Assembly: GCA_030670085.1 (NCBI GenBank)
Contig: DAOVCJ010000004.1
Location: 1-47,811 of the forward strand
Length of the DNA stretch: 47,811 nt
Source: Candidatus Aenigmatarchaeota archaeon
Lineage (GTDB): Archaea > Aenigmatarchaeota > Aenigmatarchaeia > QMZP01
Direction: 5' to 3'
Shown: positions 16,412-22,683 of the stretch, piece after piece
How the letters are laid out: each line of letters starts with the position of its first letter
How positions within the stretch are numbered: the first letter of the stretch is position 1
The notes under the pieces: model-generated
The model's input: the letters and a program-made list of their open reading frames with translations, nothing else
What the model was told of the DNA's origin: nothing
Database searches by the model: none
Program-made: the position numbers and the translations under genes

Positions 16412-17089
16412 TTATTCCACGGGCTTGACAACAATCCCCTTGCTGGTTATTTCTATTGGATATATATCCTTCCCATGGTCTGTTCTTCTCATCTTCCTTA
16501 TTATCAGCGACCTGTCCAGACCGCCTGCTGCATACTCAAGGTAGTTGAGAACAATGATACCGTCAACCACGAACTCCTCAACACCGAATTTTGAAAGACC
16601 CCTCATCCCCTCAGGTATCTCCGAGGTTATCAATGCAGTACACTTGTTTTTCTTTATGACGTTGATTGTGTTGAACAGGAGCTTTCTTATCTGCGAGACC
16701 TCCTGCATGTTCAAACCGATAAGGGATGTTGAATCGATAACGAGTCTCTTTGCCTTGAGATTTTTTATCTCATCTATGATCATGGATCCAAGGTTGTTGA
16801 CCTGCGCGGGATCGTGGTATATAATTCTGAACAGACCCTTTTTCTCATACTTTGCAAGATCCCACTTGAATGCCCTTACATCCTCTTTTATATCCTCTGG
16901 ATCCTCCTCCAGTGTTATGAATATACAGGTTTCGCCCTTTTTCAAACCGTGCCACAGAAACTGGGAGCAGAGTATTGTCTTTCCTGTTCCTGTCTCACCG
17001 GTTACGAGAATCACGGAATCCTCTATTATACCACCACCCAACAACTTATCCAACCCAGGTATCCCAGATTCTACCCTGCTGAAATCCAT
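16412..17089 (-). CDS. KaiC-like RecA-superfamily ATPase, single domain
   Basis: This 225-residue protein opens with VESGIPGLDKLLGGGI, followed by Walker A GETGTGKT, the LEEDPEDI segment after strand 2, Walker B-like RLVIDSTS, and a C-terminal GLDRSLIIRKMRRTDHG segment typical of archaeal KaiC-like and circadian-clock-like ATPases. Such proteins are widespread in archaea and linked to signalling or motility control in some cases. The role here is unknown. The TATA-like gcttattaagc about 24 bp before the ATG fits a leaderless start. Confidence 0.88.
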   Translation of the reverse strand: MDFSRVESGIPGLDKLLGGGIIEDSVILVTGETGTGKTILCSQFLWHGLKKGETCIFITLEEDPEDIKEDVRAFKWDLAKYEKKGLFRIIYHDPAQVNNLGSMIIDEIKNLKAKRLVIDSTSLIGLNMQEVSQIRKLLFNTINVIKKNKCTALITSEIPEGMRGLSKFGVEEFVVDGIIVLNYLEYAAGGLDRSLIIRKMRRTDHGKDIYPIEITSKGIVVKPVE

Positions 17090-17161
17090 GAATTCTATTT
17101 CTTTTTCGGCTTAATAAGCTTTCAGTATCTATTTAAAACACTGGTTTTCAAAAAGAATAAA

Positions 17162-18226
17162 ATGGATGATATAATCAGGTTTCTTGAGAAGGAAAAACCC
17201 TTCATAGACTCCAAGATAAAGGAGCATTTTCCAGAAAAACTTGACGGTGATTACCTTGATGGGATTCTGGGAAAAACAAGATATGAATACGATCTGGATT
17301 CAATAAACAAATCCATAACAGAGCCCGTCTGGGATATTCTTAAAAGGGGAGGGAAGAGGTGGAGACCTGCACTGTTCCTCTTGATAGTCAAGGCAATGGG
17401 CGCAGATCTTGAAAAGATACAGGATTTTGTTATAATACCTGAAATCATTCACAACGGAACCCTGATGACTGATGATGTGGAGGATGATTCAGAGCTCAGG
17501 AGGGGGAAACCATGCATACATAAGATATACGGCGTGGATGTTGCAATAAATACAGGCAACTTCATGTACTACATACCCCTCACAATACTCATCAAGAACA
17601 AGGACAACCTCGATCCCAAGACCCTGCTCAGGGTTTATGGGGTGTACACCAAGGAGATGATAAACCTCTCAATAGGACAGGGACTGGACATATGGTGGCA
17701 CAAGGGAAAAGCGAATGACATCACTGAAAAACAGTATCTTCAGATGTGCTCCTGCAAGACAGGAACCCTCGCGAGAATGGCAGCAAAGCTCGCAGTCGCC
17801 CTCTCCAATGGAACCGAGGAGCAGGAGGAAAAGATTGGAAGGTTTGCCGAATCCATCGGGATCGCGTTCCAGATACATGACGACGTACTCAGTGCAAGCG
17901 GGGGGAAGTTTCAAGAGAAAAAGGGCTACGGAGACGACATAACCGAGGGAAAGAGGACCCTTATGGTTATATACACCCTTAAAAAAGCGAATGAGAAGGA
18001 CAGGATTCGTCTTTTGAAGATTCTGGATACGCACACAAGGGACAAAAAGCTCATAAAGGAGGCAATAGACATTCTGAAAAAATACGATTCCATTGATTAC
18101 GCAAAGAAGATTGCGAGGGAACTCGTATCCGATGCATGGAAGGAGATAGACCCGCTCCTGCCGGATTCCGACGCGAAGAGAAAGCTGAAGTCCTTTGCGG
18201 ATTTTCTGATTGAGAGAGATATTTAA
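17162..18226 (+). CDS. Isoprenyl diphosphate synthase (geranylgeranyl diphosphate synthase type)
   Basis: This 354-residue trans-prenyl transferase makes the isoprenoid chains of archaeal lipids. It shows GGKRWRP (63-69), the first Asp-rich motif DDVEDD (104-109) with the following RRGKP, and the second region QIHDDVLSASGG, then GDDITEGKRT. Chain length cannot be set with confidence from the residues before the first motif. The frame is open far upstream into the divergent ATPase gene, but a TATA element (ctatttaaaacac) lies 27 bp before the ATG at 17162, which also gives a normal family length. The HMG-CoA synthase module at 35760 supplies the same pathway. Confidence 0.92.
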   Translation: MDDIIRFLEKEKPFIDSKIKEHFPEKLDGDYLDGILGKTRYEYDLDSINKSITEPVWDILKRGGKRWRPALFLLIVKAMGADLEKIQDFVIIPEIIHNGTLMTDDVEDDSELRRGKPCIHKIYGVDVAINTGNFMYYIPLTILIKNKDNLDPKTLLRVYGVYTKEMINLSIGQGLDIWWHKGKANDITEKQYLQMCSCKTGTLARMAAKLAVALSNGTEEQEEKIGRFAESIGIAFQIHDDVLSASGGKFQEKKGYGDDITEGKRTLMVIYTLKKANEKDRIRLLKILDTHTRDKKLIKEAIDILKKYDSIDYAKKIARELVSDAWKEIDPLLPDSDAKRKLKSFADFLIERDI

Positions 18227-18291
18227 AAGCAAGCACGATAAACATTAAAAAACATATGCTTATATAATATCCTTAACGAACAGGGATTGGT

Positions 18292-18465
18292 ATGAACATA
18301 AAGGAGAACATCAGGAAGTACAGAAGGGTTTTGCAGATATCAAGGAAGCCCGGGAAGGAGGAATTTCTTACATCTACTAAGATATGTGCCCTGGGCATCG
18401 CTCTGATAGGCTTCATAGGATTTGTGATATTCCTGCTATTTACTTTTTTGTTACCAGGTGCGTGA
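18292..18465 (+). CDS. secE: Preprotein translocase subunit SecE (Sec61 gamma)
   Basis: This 57-residue protein is the small translocon subunit. A basic amphipathic N-terminal helix (NIRKYRRVLQISRKPGKEEF) is followed by one membrane helix (CALGIALIGFIGFVIFLLFTFLL), which is the archaeal SecE layout. The TATA-like gcttatataatatcc lies 28 bp upstream. It overlaps the Spt5 ribosome site and starts the secE-spt5-L11 operon conserved in archaea. Confidence 0.9.
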   Translation: MNIKENIRKYRRVLQISRKPGKEEFLTSTKICALGIALIGFIGFVIFLLFTFLLPGA

Positions 18466-18469
18466 GAGA

Positions 18470-18937
18470 ATGATATATGCGGTTAGGACAACATCAGGAA
18501 GAGAGGATATAGTCATAGACATCATGACGAGCAACGTCAGGGCCCAATCCCTTCCAGTAAAGGCGATATTCCACCCCGCAGAGATAAAGGGATACGTGTT
18601 TGCAGAGGGAAGCTCTGGAGCAATACACAAGGCTGTGCAGGGACTGATGCATGTTAGGGGAATCATAGAGAAACCCATTAAGCTGGAAGAGATAAAGCAT
18701 TTCCTTGAACTCAAGAAGGACAGGATAAGGATAGATGAGGGGAACATTGTGGAGATTATAGGCGGGCCCTTCAGGGGCGAGAAGGGAAAAATTACGAGAG
18801 TTGACCCTGTCAAAGACGAAGTAACGATTGAGCTTCTTGAGGCCTCCATACCCATACCAGTCACGATTGCGACAGAGTTCATAAAGATTATAAAGAGGGA
18901 AGTGAAGGAAGAGGAGGAGGAAGAAGAGAAACTATAG
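18470..18937 (+). CDS. spt5: Transcription elongation factor Spt5 (NusG)
   Basis: This protein of 155 residues has an NGN domain (MIYAVRTTSGREDIVIDIM, residues of about 1-83, with the typical YVFAEG strand) and a KOW domain (VEIIGGPFRGEKGKITRVD, about 90-145), plus an acidic tail. With Spt4 it clamps RNA polymerase during elongation. A GTG at 18458 is in frame, but the ATG at 18470 gives the standard N-terminus and has an AGGTG site about 9 nt upstream, inside the end of secE. Confidence 0.95.
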   Translation: MIYAVRTTSGREDIVIDIMTSNVRAQSLPVKAIFHPAEIKGYVFAEGSSGAIHKAVQGLMHVRGIIEKPIKLEEIKHFLELKKDRIRIDEGNIVEIIGGPFRGEKGKITRVDPVKDEVTIELLEASIPIPVTIATEFIKIIKREVKEEEEEEEKL

Positions 18938-18946
18938 AGGGATACT

Positions 18947-19549
18947 ATGGCAAAGCAAACAATCGAAGCGATGGTTGAAGGAGGCAAGGCGTCAGCAGGT
19001 CCTCCTTTAGGACCAGCACTGGGACCACTCAAGGTTAATATTCCTGATGTTGTGACAGAGATAAATAAGAAGACCAAGGACCTGGCGGGGATGAAGGTCC
19101 CTGTGAAGGTAATAGTTGATACCGAAACACATAAATTCGAGATTGAGGTCGGTTCGCCACCGATTGCAGCCCTTGTGAAGAAAGAGCTTAGTCTCGACAA
19201 GGGTTCTGAGGAAGCAGGGAAGAAGAGGGTGGGAGACCTGACAGAGGAGCAGACAAAGAAGATCGCGAGGCAGAAATTCGGTTCTGATGCTGAATCATTT
19301 TTGAATCAAGTGAAGGGAACCTGCAGGAGCATGGGCATAACAATAGGCGAGGGAGCTGTCACAGAAGAGGAGATCCAGAGATACGAGGAAATGAAGAGAG
19401 CGGAGGAGGAAGCCAAGGCAGAAGCTCCAGCAGAAGAGGAAGCCAAGGAAGAGAAGCCAGAGGAAGCAGAAGAAGAAGCAAAGGAAGAGAAACCAGAAGA
19501 GGAAGCAGAAAAATCAAAGGAAGAGAAAAAAGAAGAAAAGAAAACCTAG
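18947..19549 (+). CDS. rpl11: 50S ribosomal protein L11 with long charged C-terminal tail
   Basis: The protein has 200 residues. The canonical L11 body covers residues 1 to about 150 and includes KASAGPPLGPALGP, the prolyl helix and the RNA-binding SFLNQVKGTCRSMGITI region. It forms the base of the L11/P-stalk site on 23S rRNA. The last 50 or so residues are a Glu/Lys/Ala-rich repeat (EEAKEEKPEE-like units) not usual in archaeal L11, which is near 160 residues. P0 and P1 nearby also carry long Glu/Lys tails. It starts 9 nt after the spt5 stop. Confidence 0.95.
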   Translation: MAKQTIEAMVEGGKASAGPPLGPALGPLKVNIPDVVTEINKKTKDLAGMKVPVKVIVDTETHKFEIEVGSPPIAALVKKELSLDKGSEEAGKKRVGDLTEEQTKKIARQKFGSDAESFLNQVKGTCRSMGITIGEGAVTEEEIQRYEEMKRAEEEAKAEAPAEEEAKEEKPEEAEEEAKEEKPEEEAEKSKEEKKEEKKT

Positions 19550-19669
19550 ACTATCCAGAACTCATGTTCATCAATTTCTATAACATCACCACTTTTAATC
19601 TCGGTTTCCTTGTCTAGTGGGTATTCTGCTTCTCCCCTCTTGAGTACAGGGTATTGAAATTTCAGTCAT
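19546..19669 (-). pseudogene. Tiny minus-strand gene, either CTG-initiated or frameshifted at its start
   Basis: A 39-codon frame from 19665 to the stop at 19546-19548 encodes a plausible small folded peptide (FQYPVLKRGEAEYPLDKE, then a GDVIEIDEHEFWIV end). It has no ATG, GTG or TTG start and a stop lies just upstream. An ATG exists at 19669, but in a frame one base off: its sequence is ATG-A-CTG, and the ATG frame ends after 24 codons. A TATA box lies 26 bp before this ATG. One extra base after ATG would explain it. A leaderless CTG start is the alternative. It overlaps the L11 stop. I do not recognise the family. Confidence 0.45.
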
Positions 19670-19686
19670 GGCTTACTTTAGTGACC

Positions 19687-19704
19687 AAAAGCTTTAAAAG
19701 TTTT
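19687..19704. promoter_or_regulatory. Bidirectional TATA box between the tiny antisense gene and the wHTH gene
   Basis: The element AAAAGCTTTAAAAGTTTT is nearly symmetric and centred near 19695. It is 26 bp from the minus-strand ATG at 19669 and 27 bp from the plus-strand ATG at 19722, so it can serve both leaderless genes. Confidence 0.55.
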
Positions 19705-19721
19705 CACTATAAGATAACTAC

Positions 19722-20423
19722 ATGAATGGAGACAGCAGGTTCATGTATACGCTTGGAATGCACAGAAACAAGGTATTCTGGTTAGTGTTCATAATACTCG
19801 GAGCCGTACTGGTATCGGGAATCATGACAAGCGTCTTTTACATAGATGTATTGATGGGTCTCTTTCTGGTTATAATAGGCATTTACAAGCTCGGGGAGGA
19901 ATTCATCACAGACAACATAAAGAGGGAGCAGGAAAGGGTTTCAGAGGACATAGACAACGTGATGGAGTGGCTGAGCCACAGTTATGAGTTTACGAAGAGG
20001 ATGAAGGACACCCATGAGAACAGGCTTCACCACCTGGATAACAAGAGAGCTGACATGGACAGAAGGATAGAAAAGAACTACAGGGAGATTGTCAGAAAGA
20101 TAATAGAGGTGGAAAACAGACTGAACAAAACCTCAAAGGAATTAATAAGGGAAAAGAACCTTATAGACAGAATTGACAAACTTGCAAGACTTCTCCTCAG
20201 GGAGAGAAGGATGGTAGAGGGTAAGATATTTGATGTTTCCGATAGGCAGCTTAAAGCCATGAAAATGGTTAGAAAGAACGGAGAAATTACAGCAGGAGAT
20301 TACATGAAGAGATTCAGGGTGAGGGAGAAAACTGCCCTGAGAGAGATGAATGAACTTATCAAGAAGGGATTCCTTAAGAGAACCGGAAGGGGAAGAGCAA
20401 TTCACTACGTTCTTAGCTTTTAG
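19722..20423 (+). CDS. Membrane-bound coiled-coil winged-helix regulator (putative)
   Basis: The protein has 233 residues. Two closely spaced membrane helices (about 14-57: VFWLVFIILGAVLVSGIMTS and DVLMGLFLVIIGIYKL) are followed by a long, strongly charged coiled coil (about 60-155). A C-terminal winged helix follows (about 160-233: RQLKAMKMVRKNGEITAGDY, then EKTALREMNELIKKGFLKR and a GRGRAIHYVL wing). It could tether DNA to the membrane or sense an envelope signal. I know of no named family. It sits inside the usually continuous L11-L1 ribosomal operon and has its own TATA box. Confidence 0.72.
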   Translation: MNGDSRFMYTLGMHRNKVFWLVFIILGAVLVSGIMTSVFYIDVLMGLFLVIIGIYKLGEEFITDNIKREQERVSEDIDNVMEWLSHSYEFTKRMKDTHENRLHHLDNKRADMDRRIEKNYREIVRKIIEVENRLNKTSKELIREKNLIDRIDKLARLLLRERRMVEGKIFDVSDRQLKAMKMVRKNGEITAGDYMKRFRVREKTALREMNELIKKGFLKRTGRGRAIHYVLSF

Positions 20424-20424
20424 A

Positions 20425-20520
20425 TAAACATTTAAATACTTTTAAAGAAACAATATAATCTAAATCATATTCAATCCGCAAAAACTTCGTTTGAAGTCAC
20501 TGCTTAGGCAGGAGGATAAA
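20425..20520 (+). promoter_or_regulatory. L1 operon promoter and structured 5' leader
   Basis: TATA-like catttaaatacttttaaag lies at about 20429-20447, placing the start of transcription near 20460-20470, so this mRNA has a leader of 50-60 nt, unlike its mostly leaderless neighbours. Two small perfect hairpins follow each other: ACTTC-GTTT-GAAGT (20484-20497) and CTGC-TTAG-GCAG (20500-20511). The second abuts the GGAGG site (20511-20515) of L1. Archaeal L1 can repress its own mRNA by binding a mimic of its 23S site, and these hairpins are candidates, although I could not match the L1 consensus by eye. Confidence 0.5.
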
Positions 20521-21159
20521 ATGAAAAAGATTCTTGATAAGGTAAAGGAAGCGAAGGAAAATTCAAGGCCCAGGAAATTCGTCCAAACATGGGATTTTTC
20601 TATAAACCTTAAAGGTCTTAATCTTAAGAAGCCTGAGAACAGGTTTAATTTTGAGTTCATGCTCCCAGAGGGCAGAGGAAAAGACCAGAAGGTCGCCTTC
20701 ATTGTGGATGCCCTGGAAACCGAGGCAAAGAAGCATGCTGACCTCGTTATCAAGAAATCAGAGATAGGGGGCCTGGTGAAGAACAAGAAGAAGCTCAAAA
20801 AAATCGCCAATGAGTACGACTGGTTTTTCGGAGAAGCTCCTCTTATGCCGCTCATAGGGAAGAGCTTTGGTGTTATACTCGGGCCAAGGGGAAAGGTCCC
20901 AAAACCCATTCCCTCGAAGGTAAATGTAGAGCCATTCGTTCAGAGGGCAAAGAGGTCTGTCAGGATATTCGTCAAGGATAGCCCTGTTGTTCATGTTCCT
21001 GTGGGAACGGATAAGATGGATGACGAGAAGATCTCAAAAAACATCGAGGCTGTTTACAACGCGGTCAGGGAAAAGCTTCCCAAGGGGAGGGCTAACATAA
21101 AATCCATGCTTATTAAACTGACCATGGGAAAGCCAGTCAAAATCGAGGTAGGAGGATGA
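20521..21159 (+). CDS. rpl1: 50S ribosomal protein L1
   Basis: This protein of 212 residues has a complete two-domain L1 fold, with the family segments FGEAPLMPLIGKSFGVILGP and RGKVPKPIP in domain II and a C-terminal strand returning to domain I (NIKSMLIKLTMGKPVKIEV). It binds the mobile L1 stalk of 23S rRNA and helps release deacylated tRNA. The ATG at 20521 is chosen over upstream in-frame codons because it follows a GGAGG site at 20511-20515. It begins the L1-P0-P1 operon. Confidence 0.95.
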   Translation: MKKILDKVKEAKENSRPRKFVQTWDFSINLKGLNLKKPENRFNFEFMLPEGRGKDQKVAFIVDALETEAKKHADLVIKKSEIGGLVKNKKKLKKIANEYDWFFGEAPLMPLIGKSFGVILGPRGKVPKPIPSKVNVEPFVQRAKRSVRIFVKDSPVVHVPVGTDKMDDEKISKNIEAVYNAVREKLPKGRANIKSMLIKLTMGKPVKIEVGG

Positions 21160-21162
21160 TAA

Positions 21163-22302
21163 TTGATAGACGAAATAATAGGGGTGAATAAATTCGTCTT
21201 TGAATCAAGAACCAATATAACCGAGGGGATTGTCGTGGTTTCGGAAAAAAAGAAGCAAAAGCTGAAGGAAGTTAGGGAAGACCTCAAGAAATATCCAGTC
21301 ATTGGAATAATCGATATGTTCAAGCTGCCTGGAAGGCAACTGCACGAGATCAGAAACAAGCTTAGAGACGAAGCTGTAATAAAGATGGTCAAGAAGAGGA
21401 TAATAAAGCTTGCTCTGAAGGATTGTGGTTTGAAGGGTATAGAGGAAATGGACAAATACGTCGAGGGCGAACCTGCCCTTTTGCTCAGCAACACAAATCC
21501 CTTCAAGCTGGCAAAAACCATAGACCAGTCCAAGTCCAAGGCATTTGCAAAGGCCGGTGATGTCGCTCCTGTGGATATAATCGTTAGGGCAGGACCAACC
21601 TCGCTTTCACCAGGGCCGGTTATAGGAGAGCTCCAGAGGGCAAAGATCCCTGCAGCAGTCGAAGGAGAAAAGATAACCGTAAGGGAGGACACGGTAGTTG
21701 CGAAGGAAGGCGAAGTGATAGACAAGATCCTTGCTGGCGTGCTGGCAAAGCTTGGTGTAGAGCCCATGGAGATCGGACTCAACCTGCTCGCTACCTGGGA
21801 GAATGGTTATGTTTACACAAAGGATATACTCTTCATACCAACTGAGAAATACATTGAGGACCTGCAAACGGCAAGTGCGCAGGCATTCAACCTTGCCTAC
21901 AACGTGAATTACTACACAAAGGATAATGTTTCTCTATTCCTTTCAAGGGCCCATCAAGAGGCTTTCAGTCTCGCGTTGAAGGCTGACATACTGACAGAAG
22001 ACACGGTCAAGCCTTTGCTCGCAAAGGCAAGGGCCCAGGCAGAAACCCTAAAGGGCATGGTAAAGGAAGAAGTGAAGGAGCCACCGAAAGAGGAAGCAAA
22101 GCCTGAAAAACCAAAGGAAGAACCGAAAGAAGAGAAGAAGGAAAAAGAAAGAAAGGAAACAAAAACAAAGGAAAAGAAACCAAAGAAAGAGCCAAAGCCT
22201 GAGAAAAAATCAAAGGAAAAAGAAAAGGCTAAAAAAGAAGAAAAACCAAAAGAAGTGAAAACCAAAAAGAAAGAGAAGAAGCATAATAAAAAGAAAAAAT
22301 AA
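21163..22302 (+). CDS. rplP0: Ribosomal protein P0 (L10) with Lys-rich tail lacking the usual terminal motif
   Basis: The protein has 379 residues. The N-terminal L10 domain (VREDLKKYPVIGIIDMFKLP, then VKKRIIKLAL), the archaeal P0 insertion (GPTSLSPGPVIGELQRAKIP) and the P1-binding helices are present. It is the base of the stalk that recruits translation GTPases. The last 85 or so residues are Lys/Glu/Pro low-complexity sequence ending HNKKKK. The acidic EEE tail and final GLxxLFG motif usual for archaeal P0 are absent. The start is a TTG at 21163 with GGAGG at 21151-21155. A nearby ATG is in another frame. Confidence 0.94.
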   Translation: MIDEIIGVNKFVFESRTNITEGIVVVSEKKKQKLKEVREDLKKYPVIGIIDMFKLPGRQLHEIRNKLRDEAVIKMVKKRIIKLALKDCGLKGIEEMDKYVEGEPALLLSNTNPFKLAKTIDQSKSKAFAKAGDVAPVDIIVRAGPTSLSPGPVIGELQRAKIPAAVEGEKITVREDTVVAKEGEVIDKILAGVLAKLGVEPMEIGLNLLATWENGYVYTKDILFIPTEKYIEDLQTASAQAFNLAYNVNYYTKDNVSLFLSRAHQEAFSLALKADILTEDTVKPLLAKARAQAETLKGMVKEEVKEPPKEEAKPEKPKEEPKEEKKEKERKETKTKEKKPKKEPKPEKKSKEKEKAKKEEKPKEVKTKKKEKKHNKKKK

Positions 22303-22315
22303 TGGAGGTGTTTGA

Positions 22316-22624
22316 ATGGAAAGTGTATATGCAGCACTCCTCTTGCACTCGGCTGGAAAGAAGATAGATGAGGCAGGAATAAAGAAAGTCTTGGAGGCTG
22401 CCGGAGCAAAGGCCGAAGCCGCGAAAGTGAAAGCTCTGGTCTCGAGCCTTGAAGGCGTGAACATAGAAGATGCGATAAAGCAGACTGTTGCAGCAGCTGC
22501 AGCTCCACCAGCGCAGGCTCCAGCAGAGAAGCCAGAGGAGAAGAAAGAGGAGAAAAAGAAGGAAGAAAAACCAGAGAAAAAAGCAGAAGAAGCAGCAGAG
22601 GGATTGTCAAGCCTGTTCGGGTAA
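22316..22624 (+). CDS. rpl12: Ribosomal stalk protein P1 (L12)
   Basis: This protein of 102 residues has the helical dimerisation domain [20 protein letters not shown] to about residue 58, an Ala/Pro hinge, a Glu/Lys linker, and the GTPase-binding end GLSSLFG. Copies dimerise on P0. The GGAGGTG site at 22304-22310 lies a few nt before the ATG. It ends the operon. Intact LFG here contrasts with its absence from P0. Confidence 0.95.
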   Translation: MESVYAALLLHSAGKKIDEAGIKKVLEAAGAKAEAAKVKALVSSLEGVNIEDAIKQTVAAAAAPPAQAPAEKPEEKKEEKKKEEKPEKKAEEAAEGLSSLFG

Positions 22625-22683
22625 ATTGTAGAAATATAGAGACTTGGTCCCTCTCAGAATTTTCTAGTTATTAGAATAGATTA

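Noticed and set aside
16814-17161. N-terminal extension of the prenyl synthase into the KaiC-like gene
   Set aside because: A TATA element lies 27 bp before the ATG at 17162, that start gives normal family length, and the extension is antisense to the ATPase coding sequence.
21954-22610. A long minus-strand frame rich in Leu, Phe and Ser opposite the P0 tail and P1
   Set aside because: This is the reverse reading of GAA/AAG-rich tail codons and has no start signal or family pattern.
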